Positions 35,974 to 43,825 of a stretch of DNA of 57,201 bases are shown piece after piece. A model generated the notes under the pieces. It ran no database searches and had not been told where the DNA came from. It was given only the letters and a program-made list of their open reading frames with translations. Every line of letters begins with the position of its first letter. Within the stretch, counting starts at the first letter, position 1. Both the position numbers and the translations under genes were made by a program. This DNA comes from Flavobacterium sp. (GTDB lineage Bacteria > Bacteroidota > Bacteroidia > Flavobacteriales > Flavobacteriaceae), in contig NZ_SEBR01000002.1 of NCBI RefSeq assembly GCF_004295795.1, positions 268,280 to 325,480 of the forward strand, written 5' to 3'.

Positions 35974-36684
35974 TCAATCCTGGTTCACTTCGGCCAATGT
36001 TCGCACCTGATTCTTTTTCTCAAGGAAAGAAACCAATCTTTCGTTGAACAGGTCGTAGTTCATCGCTATCGCTTTTTTGGTCGGCGTTCTTGGCGGAATC
36101 GCGATGCCACCGCGTTTGATGTCGACTACTTCGAGATTTTCGTTGAGGAAATACGACGTCGGGAAACCCAAGGTGTGTTTTAGCGTGGCGACTGTTCTCG
36201 CGTCGTTTCTGTACGATTCGTTCGCGTAGCAAACCCTGATTTTTCCGTTGAATTGGCGTCCGACTTTTTTCATGTTCTGTTTCGTATCCCAAAACACGAC
36301 AATGAACTGTATCGAATCGTTGTATTGGCGCGCCAGTTTGTTCAGTGCCGCGACCTCGCCTTTATTAATCACGCACCACGCCGAATAAGTGATGATGAAC
36401 GTCGGCATCTTGATGTTGCTGAGTTTGACCTTTTTGCTGTTGACGCTCTTGAAAGTGTAATCGTCAAATTTCGAGCCTACCAAGTGGTTTTGCACCAATG
36501 AGTCGAAAAGCGATTGGCCTTTTCCGATGTCGCCGCTTTCGTACACCAAATCTGATTCTTTGTTGTACTTTTTTATGTTCGTTTTGATCGCGTCCGAAAA
36601 GAGTACAGTTTTCTCCTGTTTGTCTTGGCTGTGAGCCGGTTGAGACACGAATCCGATAAGGAAAGAAAGTAAAATTAATCTCAT
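35974..36684 (-). CDS. secreted thioredoxin-like protein lacking CXXC
   Basis: 236 residues from ATG 36684, signal peptide MRLILLSFLIGFVSQPAHSQ. The C-terminal half has the AhpC/TSA-thioredoxin fold (KVKLSNIKMPTFIITYSAWC, IQFIVVFWDTKQNMKKVGRQ, TLGFPTSYFLNENLEVV with the cis-Pro). The active site reads WCVIN, one cysteine instead of WCxxC, so a disulfide reductase of ordinary mechanism is unlikely. A TAAATTTG -7-like element lies 30 bp upstream (36714-36721, minus). Confidence 0.82.
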   Translation of the reverse strand: MRLILLSFLIGFVSQPAHSQDKQEKTVLFSDAIKTNIKKYNKESDLVYESGDIGKGQSLFDSLVQNHLVGSKFDDYTFKSVNSKKVKLSNIKMPTFIITYSAWCVINKGEVAALNKLARQYNDSIQFIVVFWDTKQNMKKVGRQFNGKIRVCYANESYRNDARTVATLKHTLGFPTSYFLNENLEVVDIKRGGIAIPPRTPTKKAIAMNYDLFNERLVSFLEKKNQVRTLAEVNQD

Positions 36685-36713
36685 AAACCCCAATTTTATA
36701 GATTAACACTACT

Positions 36714-36721
36714 CAAATTTA
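36714..36721 (-). promoter_or_regulatory. -7 promoter element of thioredoxin-like gene
   Basis: TAAATTTG on the minus strand fits TAnnTTTG; a possible TTG at 36736-36738 (minus) is rather close (14-nt spacer). Confidence 0.45.
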
Positions 36722-36921
36722 ACGAAAGTCGTTAACAAAAGTTGATTTTGCGTGTAAAAGTTTTGTTACAGTTTTGTTTGTTGGATTTCAAGTTGTTATG
36801 TCTTTTGATTTGGAGTTGTTGGTTAGCTTTTTGGATGTTTTGTTTTGGAGTTCTGTATTTGTGAATAGTAAATTTGTTGGAAATGGACGGTTTTTCTTAC
36901 TTTTTGCTACGAAAAACGTAC

Positions 36922-36970
36922 ACCCTGTCAGGGTTTTAAACCCTGTCACTGTTTTAAACGGTGACAGGGT
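36922..36970 (+). repeat. 49-nt hairpin element, copy 1
   Basis: ACCCTGTCAGGGTTTTAAAC, then CCTGTCACTGTTTTAAACGG, then TGACAGGGT. The reverse complement of 43609-43657 is the same except for one base (TTT to TAT). It contains two nested inverted repeats (CAGGG...CCCTG and CTGT...ACAG). It sits in a 575-bp gap between two minus-strand genes that otherwise holds only repeat remnants. Confidence 0.9.
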
Positions 36971-37060
36971 AATTTTGAAAAACCGATCGAAAAAAGTAGC
37001 CTCCGACGCAAAACGCATCCAAAACCCCAAATTGGTTCGGTCACATCAGACGGAATCTGT

Positions 37061-37210
37061 TCCCGACAGCCATCGACATGGAATTTGGAAGTTGAGATTT
37101 GGCGTGCCAACACCTATCGCAATAGAATTGAGATTTGGGTCCGGGAGCTTCCGGAATGGAATTCAGATTTGATCCCAACAGCTATCAGGATGAAATTTGG
37201 AATTGTCCAA
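37061..37210. repeat. degenerate copies of the 18-nt palindrome
   Basis: Three decayed relatives of TCCCGATAGCTATCGGGA in GGAATTTGG context: TCCCGACAGCCATCGACA (37061), GCCAACACCTATCGCAAT (near 37106) and TCCCAACAGCTATCAGGA (37172). Spacing is about 45-65 bp. No gene here. Confidence 0.6.
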
Positions 37211-37259
37211 AAAAAAACCCGCTCAAAAGAACGGGGCAGATTTTATAGAAGTCTTTTGA

Positions 37260-37775
37260 TCAGATGCGCTTCAGGTTTTCCTTCAACATCGCTATCTGGT
37301 CTTTCAACATATTGTGTTTGTCGAGTTTTTTGGCTTCGGCCAACAAGTTTTGTGCTTCGATCTTGCGACGTCTTCCCGCAGCGATTCCCGCCAACTGAAG
37401 CTTTACTACGGCCATATCCATATCCATAGACAATCCGTACTCGACCGCTTTCTTGAAATATTTCTCGGCTTGGTTCAGGTTCGTCTGCGAAAGCATGATG
37501 CCCTGAAGGTAATTGTAGTAGCCTTTTTGCTTGGTCACCAAAGCCGTTTCCGGATTCGAGATTTTCGAAAGCCATTTCTGGGCGCCCGGAAAATCCTGTT
37601 TTCTCAGGCGGAGGAAAGCCAAAAGGATGAATTCGTTTTTGAAATAAAGCAGAATCGGGAGCGCCGTCAAAATGATAAGGAAAACCCCGTTCCCGATATT
37701 GCCTTCCACAAATTGCCAAACAGCGGCCGCGAAAATCAATACGGCAAAGACAATCTTGATATTTTTGTTGAACAT
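37260..37775 (-). CDS. inner-membrane protein with TPR-like helices
   Basis: 171 residues from ATG 37775 (MFNKNIKIVFAVLIFAAAVW). Two transmembrane segments (about 7-24 and 28-46) are followed by a helical domain with TPR-like repeats (KQKGYYNYLQGIMLSQTNLN, QAEKYFKKAVEYGLSMDMDM, EAQNLLAEAKKLDKHN). Function unknown. It is divergent from rpmH. A perfect TATATTTG element lies 20 bp upstream on the minus strand. Confidence 0.8.
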   Translation of the reverse strand: MFNKNIKIVFAVLIFAAAVWQFVEGNIGNGVFLIILTALPILLYFKNEFILLAFLRLRKQDFPGAQKWLSKISNPETALVTKQKGYYNYLQGIMLSQTNLNQAEKYFKKAVEYGLSMDMDMAVVKLQLAGIAAGRRRKIEAQNLLAEAKKLDKHNMLKDQIAMLKENLKRI

Positions 37776-37794
37776 GGTGTACTTTTTTGCGGGG

Positions 37795-37802
37795 CAAATA
37801 TA
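37795..37802 (-). promoter_or_regulatory. -7 promoter element of TPR-like gene
   Basis: TATATTTG on the minus strand, 20 bp before ATG 37775; no good -33 TTG at the usual distance. Confidence 0.5.
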
Positions 37803-37908
37803 GTGGTTTTGAGTCGAAAGTCGAAAGTCAAAACAGGAAAGAGCGCGATCAAATACCGAATGATTCCCGCAATCAAAAACAAGCGGAAAATATTTTTTCA
37901 AAAACCAC

Positions 37909-37938
37909 TTGCGAAAAAAGAAATTACGCCTATATTTG
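37909..37938 (+). promoter_or_regulatory. promoter of rpmH
   Basis: TTG at 37909-37911, a 19-nt spacer, then TATATTTG at 37931-37938. This is the best-matching promoter in the window and fits a highly expressed ribosomal protein gene. The leader would be about 70 nt. Confidence 0.8.
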
Positions 37939-38011
37939 CACTCGGTTTTGAAAACACGTAATCACTACCGAATCAAACGATAGTATTCAGGATATTTAAA
38001 GATATTTAGCG

Positions 38012-38173
38012 ATGAGCAAAAGAACATTTCAACCATCAAAGAGAAAAAGAAGAAACAAACACGGTTTCATGGACAGAATGGCATCTGCCAATGGTAGAAA
38101 AGTCCTTGCGCGTCGTCGTGCAAAAGGACGTCACAAGTTGACAGTTTCTTCTGAGCCAAGACACAAAAAATAA
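38012..38173 (+). CDS. rpmH: 50S ribosomal protein L34
   Basis: A 53-residue gene: [20 protein letters not shown], then [20 protein letters not shown] and [13 protein letters not shown]. The core 'KRTFQPSxRKRxxxHGFxxRMxTxxGRxVLxxRRxKGR' is unmistakable; the C-terminal [13 protein letters not shown] extension is usual in Bacteroidota. Codons are those of a highly expressed gene. It is flanked by a strong promoter and a terminator, so it is monocistronic. Confidence 0.97.
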
Positions 38174-38192
38174 TGTTGGAAACAGCATTTAC

Positions 38193-38226
38193 AAAGGCGT
38201 TACTTTTATCGGTATCGCCTTTTTTT
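38193..38226 (+). terminator. terminator of rpmH
   Basis: Stem AAAGGCG (38193-38199) / CGCC with following T's, long loop, then seven T. It lies 20 bp after the rpmH stop. Confidence 0.75.
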
Positions 38227-38337
38227 ATACCTTGTCGGGACAAAAAACTTCAAAATTCGTTGTTCGTTAATCGTTATTCAACATTCAAGAAATTCTAAGG
38301 TTTTCTGACAAAAAAGTTCAAAAAAATATTGATTATC

Positions 38338-38482
38338 AGAAGCTGAATCCGGCTGCCGCTGTAAGCTTTCTTGAAAACCGCAAATTTTTCTGCTTTTGCG
38401 AAGAGCTTCCTTCGGTCGCTTCCGCAAAAGCGAAAAATAAGGCGATTTCCTGCAAAAGGCTTTCCGCTTGCATCCGGGCTAG
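38338..38482. repeat. dispersed hairpin repeat family A, copy 3
   Basis: AGAAGCTGAATCCGGCTGCC at the left end and CTGCAAAAGGC...CCGCTTGCATCCGGGCTA at the right end. The core hairpin is GCTTTTGCG (38392-38400) / CGCAAAAGC (38423-38431), a 9-bp stem around AAGAGCTTCCTTCGGTCGCT TC. The loop matches copy 1, but the stem is different and still paired. Confidence 0.8.
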
Positions 38483-38487
38483 GATAC

Positions 38488-38624
38488 GTTCAAAATTCAA
38501 CATTCGTTATTCAACATTCGTTGTTCAACATTGAAAGAAGTTCACGGAGTTGATTTCGGGATTCAGATCGAATTAATTTTGAACAACGAATAACGAATAA
38601 CGAACAACGAACAACGAACAACGA
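38488..38624. repeat. TTCGTTATTC/GAACAACGAATAACGA octamer repeats
   Basis: ATTCAACATTCGTTATTCAACA at 38488-38533 and the opposite-orientation GAACAACGAATAACGAATAA onward at 38581-38624, seven near-identical units of about 7-8 bp. The same motif fills 48496-48592. It lies 33 bp before carB. Confidence 0.85.
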
Positions 38625-38657
38625 GTTTAAGTAACTACTAAACACAACTTTACATAC

Positions 38658-41510
38658 ATGCCAAAAGACACTTCCATCAAGTCGGTACTGATTATAGGAT
38701 CAGGTCCAATCGTAATCGGACAGGCTTGTGAATTCGACTACGCCGGCTCGCAATCGGCACGTTCCATTCGCGAAGAAGGAATCGAGGTCATTTTGATCAA
38801 CTCGAATCCGGCGACGATCATGACAGATCCAACCATGGCCGATCACGTCTACCTCAAGCCGCTCACGACCAAATCGATCATCGAGATCCTCAAGGAACAT
38901 CCGCAAATTGACGCGGTCTTGCCAACAATGGGCGGACAAACAGCGCTGAATTTGTGCCTCGAGGCCGAAGAAAAAGGCATTTGGGAAGATTTCAACGTGA
39001 AGCTGATCGGGGTTGACATCAACGCGATCAACATCACCGAAGACCGCGAACAATTCAAGCAATTGCTGGAACGCATCGACATTCCGGCGGCTCCGGCCAA
39101 AACCGCGACGTCTTTTCTAAAAGGAAAGGAAATCGCCCAGGAATTCGGATTTCCGCTCGTGATCCGCCCGTCATTTACACTAGGTGGAACGGGCGCGGCT
39201 TTCGTCCACAGAAAAGAAGATTTCGACGAATTGCTAACCCGCGGACTCGAAGCTTCCCCAATCCACGAAGTCTTGATCGACAAGGCATTGCTAGGCTGGA
39301 AAGAATACGAATTGGAACTTTTGCGCGACAAGAACGATAACGTCGTGATCATCTGTTCGATCGAAAATATGGATCCGATGGGAATCCACACCGGAGACTC
39401 GATCACGGTCGCTCCGGCGATGACGCTGTCTGACGCGACTTTCCAGAAAATGCGCGACATGGCCATCAAAATGATGCGTTCTATAGGGAATTTCGCCGGC
39501 GGTTGCAACGTGCAATTCGCGGTTTCCCCAGACGAAAAAGAAGACATCGTGGCCATCGAGATCAATCCGCGCGTTTCTCGTTCCTCGGCTTTGGCTTCGA
39601 AAGCGACAGGTTATCCGATCGCGAAAATCGCATCCAAACTCGCACTCGGCTATAATCTCGACGAATTGCAGAACCAGATCACCAAATCGACTTCGGCACT
39701 TTTCGAACCTACACTCGATTACGTCATCGTCAAAATCCCGCGTTGGAACTTCGACAAATTCGAAGGCGCCGACAGAACTTTGGGACTTCAGATGAAATCG
39801 GTAGGCGAGGTCATGGGCATCGGAAGATCGTTCCAGGAAGCGCTCCACAAGGCCACGCAATCGCTCGAAATCAAGAGAAACGGGCTTGGCGCCGACGGGA
39901 AAGGCTACAAAAATTACGAACAGATCATCGACAAACTCACGCACGCAAGCTGGGATCGCGTTTTTGTGATCTACGATGCGATCGCGATGGGCATTCCGCT
40001 TTCGAGAATCCACGAAATCACCAAAATCGACATGTGGTTTTTGAAGCAATATGAGGAATTGTATGCTTTGGAAAAGGAAATCTCGAATTTCAGGATCGAA
40101 AGTCTTCCAAAGGAACTGTTGCTCGAAGCCAAGCAAAAAGGTTTCGCCGACAGACAGATCGCCCACATGATCGGCTGTCTCGAATCTCAGGTCTACAATT
40201 TGAGAGAGCAAATGAACGTAAAACGCGTCTACAAACTCGTCGACACGTGCGCGGCTGAATTCAAGGCAAAAACGCCCTATTACTACTCGACTTTCGAGGC
40301 CGAAATCCAAAAAGCCGACGGAACGCGATATGTTGACAACGAATCTGTCGTGTCCGACAAGAAAAAGGTCGTGGTTTTAGGATCGGGCCCGAACCGCATC
40401 GGACAAGGAATCGAATTCGACTATTCTTGTGTCCACGGCGTTTTGGCGGCGAAAGAATGCGGATACGAAACGATCATGATCAACTGCAATCCGGAAACGG
40501 TTTCGACAGATTTCGATACGGCCGACAAATTGTATTTCGAGCCGGTTTTCTGGGAACACATCTACGATATCATCCGACACGAAAATCCGGTAGGAGTGAT
40601 CGTGCAACTTGGCGGACAAACGGCTTTGAAACTGGCCGAGAAACTCGATCGCTACGGCATCAAAATCCTCGGGACGAGCTTCGATGCGCTCGATTTGGCC
40701 GAAGACCGCGGGCGTTTTTCCGAACTGCTCGAGTCGCTTCACATTCCGTTCCCGAAATTCGGTGTTGCGGAATCGGCCGAAGAAGCCTCGAAACTCGCCG
40801 ACGTTCTTGACTTTCCGCTATTGGTGCGTCCATCGTACGTTTTGGGCGGACAAGGCATGAAGATCGTCATCAACAAACAGGAACTCGAGGAACACGTCAT
40901 CGACTTGCTCAAAAGCATTCCGGGAAACAAATTGCTGCTCGACAATTACCTCGACGGGGCGATCGAAGCCGAAGCCGATGCGATCTGCGACGGTGAAGAC
41001 GTCTATATCATCGGAATCATGGAGCACATCGAACCTTGTGGAATCCACTCGGGTGATTCGAACGCGACGCTTCCGCCTTTCAACTTGGGCGAATTCGTGA
41101 TGCAGCAAATCAAGGATCACACGAAGAAAATTGCCCTGGCCTTGAAAACCGTCGGATTGATAAACATCCAATTCGCGATCAAGGACGATACGGTTTACAT
41201 CATCGAGGCCAATCCGCGCGCGTCGAGAACTGTGCCTTTCATCGCAAAAGCGTACGGCGAACCTTACGTGAATTATGCGACGAAAGTGATGTTGGGCGAG
41301 AAAAAGGTCAAAGATTTCACGTTCAATCCGCAGCTCAAAGGATTCGCGATCAAGCAGCCGGTTTTCTCTTTCTCGAAATTCCACGGCGTGAACAAAGCGC
41401 TCGGACCCGAAATGAAATCGACTGGCGAAAGCATTTTGTTCATCGACGATTTGAAGGACGACCAATTTTATGAGTTGTACTCGCGTCGCAAGATGTATTT
41501 GTCGAAATAA
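38658..41510 (+). CDS. carB: carbamoyl-phosphate synthase large subunit, without MGS-like domain
   Basis: 950 residues. Two homologous ATP-grasp halves are complete: SGPIVIGQACEFDYAGSQ, RPSFTLGGTGAAFV and EINPRVSRSSALASKATG in the first; GSGPNRIGQGIEFDYSCVHG, RPSYVLGGQGMKIV and IEANPRASRTVPFIAKA in the second. The protein ends at SRRKMYLSK, so the ~120-residue C-terminal methylglyoxal-synthase-like allosteric domain of the E. coli-type enzyme (about 1070 residues) is absent. It makes carbamoyl phosphate from glutamine-derived ammonia for pyrimidines and arginine. carA is not adjacent. The good terminator after it is evidence for a genuine C-terminus. Confidence 0.95.
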   Translation: MPKDTSIKSVLIIGSGPIVIGQACEFDYAGSQSARSIREEGIEVILINSNPATIMTDPTMADHVYLKPLTTKSIIEILKEHPQIDAVLPTMGGQTALNLCLEAEEKGIWEDFNVKLIGVDINAINITEDREQFKQLLERIDIPAAPAKTATSFLKGKEIAQEFGFPLVIRPSFTLGGTGAAFVHRKEDFDELLTRGLEASPIHEVLIDKALLGWKEYELELLRDKNDNVVIICSIENMDPMGIHTGDSITVAPAMTLSDATFQKMRDMAIKMMRSIGNFAGGCNVQFAVSPDEKEDIVAIEINPRVSRSSALASKATGYPIAKIASKLALGYNLDELQNQITKSTSALFEPTLDYVIVKIPRWNFDKFEGADRTLGLQMKSVGEVMGIGRSFQEALHKATQSLEIKRNGLGADGKGYKNYEQIIDKLTHASWDRVFVIYDAIAMGIPLSRIHEITKIDMWFLKQYEELYALEKEISNFRIESLPKELLLEAKQKGFADRQIAHMIGCLESQVYNLREQMNVKRVYKLVDTCAAEFKAKTPYYYSTFEAEIQKADGTRYVDNESVVSDKKKVVVLGSGPNRIGQGIEFDYSCVHGVLAAKECGYETIMINCNPETVSTDFDTADKLYFEPVFWEHIYDIIRHENPVGVIVQLGGQTALKLAEKLDRYGIKILGTSFDALDLAEDRGRFSELLESLHIPFPKFGVAESAEEASKLADVLDFPLLVRPSYVLGGQGMKIVINKQELEEHVIDLLKSIPGNKLLLDNYLDGAIEAEADAICDGEDVYIIGIMEHIEPCGIHSGDSNATLPPFNLGEFVMQQIKDHTKKIALALKTVGLINIQFAIKDDTVYIIEANPRASRTVPFIAKAYGEPYVNYATKVMLGEKKVKDFTFNPQLKGFAIKQPVFSFSKFHGVNKALGPEMKSTGESILFIDDLKDDQFYELYSRRKMYLSK

Positions 41511-41538
41511 GATTTTCAGATCATCTGCAAAAAACAAA

Positions 41539-41567
41539 AGCCCTGACGTCGAAATCAGGGCTTTTTT
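41539..41567 (+). terminator. terminator of carB
   Basis: AGCCCTGA/TCAGGGCT stem with loop CGTCGAAA and six T, 28 bp after the carB stop. It is also usable for the convergent response regulator (four A upstream). Confidence 0.88.
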
Positions 41568-41592
41568 ATCTATCGGGAATTCGTACTTGCTT

Positions 41593-42000
41593 TTAGGCGA
41601 AATAGAATTGTTGTGGGTTCGGATGCGACGAGAAATTGGTGTCCAAAGCGCGCTTGAGGTTTTGGGTGAATTTTTCGAAGTTGGCCGATTTGGTAATGAA
41701 AAGATTGGCGCCGGAACCTTTGCTGCTCTCGATCATCGCTTGTTCCTTGGCTGTCGAAAGCATTACGATAGGAAGTTTGTTCCAAAGTTCTGCCGATCGG
41801 ATTTCCTTCAGAATCTGAAGTCCTGATTTTTTCGGCATGTTGATGTCCAGAAAAATTATCGCGGCTTTCGGCGGTGGATTCTTGAGTTGGTCGATCAAAT
41901 CGTCTCCCAGTGTGAACGTTTTTACCTTTCGGCCCAACATGCTGGCAGCTTCGGTAAAAAAATCCAGGTCGTCTAAATCGTCATCGGCATAAAATATCAT
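41593..42000 (-). CDS. stand-alone CheY-like response regulator
   Basis: 135 residues, a single receiver domain. Acidic pocket D6-D8 (FYADDDLDDLDFF), phosphoacceptor D52 (IIFLDINMPKKSG), T83 (MLSTAKE) and K104 (FITKSANFEKF) are all present. There is no output domain and no kinase next to it, so it probably receives phosphate from an unlinked kinase or phosphorelay, like the Rcp-type regulators of Bacteroidota. A TAAGTTTG -7 element lies 21 bp upstream. Confidence 0.92.
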   Translation of the reverse strand: MIFYADDDLDDLDFFTEAASMLGRKVKTFTLGDDLIDQLKNPPPKAAIIFLDINMPKKSGLQILKEIRSAELWNKLPIVMLSTAKEQAMIESSKGSGANLFITKSANFEKFTQNLKRALDTNFSSHPNPQQFYFA

Positions 42001-42020
42001 ATCTCTACATTTAGTACTGG

Positions 42021-42053
42021 CAAACTTAGTGCATATATTGGCTTTTTGGACAA
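42021..42053 (-). promoter_or_regulatory. promoter of CheY-like regulator
   Basis: On the minus strand TTG at 42053-42051, a 22-nt spacer, and TAAGTTTG at 42028-42021 (perfect TAnnTTTG). Spacing is at the long end. Confidence 0.5.
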
Positions 42054-42151
42054 TTGTTTTGTGCAGGATTCCACTTTTGTTTTCTGCCGATTTGTCCGAT
42101 ATCTTGGGTTTGCGGACAAGAATCGCTTGCTTTGTAAAAAATACACGCCTT

Positions 42152-43426
42152 ATGCAATTTTCCGCTCCAAAAGTCCAATCCCAAATTTACGATGCGCTGT
42201 TCAAGGTTTTGCGCGACATCGGCTTGTCAGAACAACTCGCGCATACCGTAAATGCGGTTTTGCTCATTGCCTGTCTCGGCTTTATTTTGTTCGTGGTTGA
42301 TTATTTCTTCCGAAAAATCCTGCTGTATTTCATTATCAAGGCCGTGAGAAGATCGAGAACAAAACTCGACGATTACCTGTTGCGAAATAAGGTCGTAAAA
42401 TATTTTATGCACATCATAACGGTCGTGATAGCCAAGCAGTTTTTTCCTTTGGTTTTTGTCGGATTCCCGCAATTGGTGAGCGGAATTTTGAAAGTGACCG
42501 ATGTGATCGTGATCCTGATGGTCGGACTTTTCGTCAACGCCATCCTGAGGTCGGTAAAAGACTGGCTCAAATCGAAGAAGGCGTTTGAGGACAAGCCACT
42601 CGACAGTTATTCCCAAGTGATCACAATACTGGTTTTCTTTGTTTGCGGCATCATGATTTTCTCGCTACTCACGGGCCAATCGCCTTATGCTTTCCTGATT
42701 TCTCTGGGCGCGGCATCGGCCATCCTGATCTTGATTTTCAAGGACACGATCATGGGATTCGTCGCGAGTATCCAGGTTTCGGCCAACGACATGGTGCGCG
42801 TGGGCGATTGGATTGAAATGCCAAAATACGGCGCTGACGGAGACGTTTTGTCGATCAATCTGGCCACGGTAAAAATCCGGAACTTCGACAAGACGATCAC
42901 GACCGTTCCCACTTATGCGTTCATTTCCGATTCGTTCAAGAACTGGCGCGGCATGCAGGAATCGGGCGGACGTCGCATCAAGCGTTCGATTCACCTTAAA
43001 ATGAGCAGTTTCAGGTTTTTGGACGCCGACGATATCGCAAATTTCAAGAAATACAGGCTCATCCGCAATTACATCATCGAGCGCGAGAAGGAAATCGAGA
43101 AGCACAACAGGAATATCGATGCCGAATCGATTTCGGTCAACATCCGCCGCATGAGCAATATTGGCGTATTCCGGATTTATGCCGAGGAATATCTCAGGGA
43201 AAACAAGCGCATCCATAAAAACATGACCACGATGGTGCGCCAACTTTCGCCTACACCTCAAGGTTTGCCGCTCGAGATTTACTGTTTTACGACCGATGTG
43301 CGCTGGATCAATTACGAAGTCATAATCGCCGATATTTTCGATCATCTCATGACAATCGTTCCCGAGTTCGGGCTTGCGATTTTTGAGGAACCTTCGGGTG
43401 ATGATTTCCGGGAATGGAGGTCGTGA
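42152..43426 (+). CDS. mechanosensitive ion channel MscS-type (YbdG-like)
   Basis: 424 residues from ATG 42152 (MQFSAPKVQSQIYDALFKVL); the frame is open upstream without homology. Several N-terminal helices are followed by the MscS core: pore helix region ISLGAASAILILIFKDTIMG, beta domain NDMVRVGDWIEMPKYGADGD and TVKIRNFDKTITTVPTYAFI, and DSFKNWRGMQESGGRRIKRS, which is the diagnostic YbdG/YnaI-like insertion. It opens under membrane tension to release solutes. YbdG-like subfamily assignment is from the KNWRGMQESGGRRIKRS phrase. Confidence 0.92.
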   Translation: MQFSAPKVQSQIYDALFKVLRDIGLSEQLAHTVNAVLLIACLGFILFVVDYFFRKILLYFIIKAVRRSRTKLDDYLLRNKVVKYFMHIITVVIAKQFFPLVFVGFPQLVSGILKVTDVIVILMVGLFVNAILRSVKDWLKSKKAFEDKPLDSYSQVITILVFFVCGIMIFSLLTGQSPYAFLISLGAASAILILIFKDTIMGFVASIQVSANDMVRVGDWIEMPKYGADGDVLSINLATVKIRNFDKTITTVPTYAFISDSFKNWRGMQESGGRRIKRSIHLKMSSFRFLDADDIANFKKYRLIRNYIIEREKEIEKHNRNIDAESISVNIRRMSNIGVFRIYAEEYLRENKRIHKNMTTMVRQLSPTPQGLPLEIYCFTTDVRWINYEVIIADIFDHLMTIVPEFGLAIFEEPSGDDFREWRS

Positions 43427-43608
43427 AGATTCCATTCTGATAGGTATTTGGATCAAATTCCAACTTCCATTTGCTAGCCATCTAAATCAGATTCTAAGTT
43501 TCGTGTTGAGTTTATCGGGAGGAAATGCTAAGTTTTATGGGTTCAGGTTTTACTTTGATGGAGGTTGCTTTGGAGCTGGGATTCCTTTTAAATCCGCAAA
43601 AAAAAATA

Positions 43609-43657
43609 ACCCTGTCACCGTTTAAAACAGTGACAGGGTTTATAACCCTGACAGGGT
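43609..43657 (-). repeat. 49-nt hairpin element, copy 2 (inverted)
   Basis: Reverse complement of 36922-36970 with one substitution in 49 bases. It lies 180 bp past MscS in the convergent gap before the LRR gene (43427-43825), which has no gene otherwise. Confidence 0.9.
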
Positions 43658-43825
43658 GGTCATTTTTGTAAGAAATTATCGTAAAATCGGCCAAAATCCT
43701 ACAAAACCGCCAACTTCCAACCCAAATTCCTGAAATCAAAAGCGGAAATGGCGACAGTTAAATTTTTGAAATTCAATTACTTATTTTGATAAAAATCAGC
43801 CAATCCAAAACGCCAAAACCACAAA

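Noticed and set aside
39291..40310. 339-codon open frame antisense to carB
   Set aside because: It lies wholly opposite a certain gene and its protein is Arg/Asp/Phe-rich without homology; it follows from carB codon bias.
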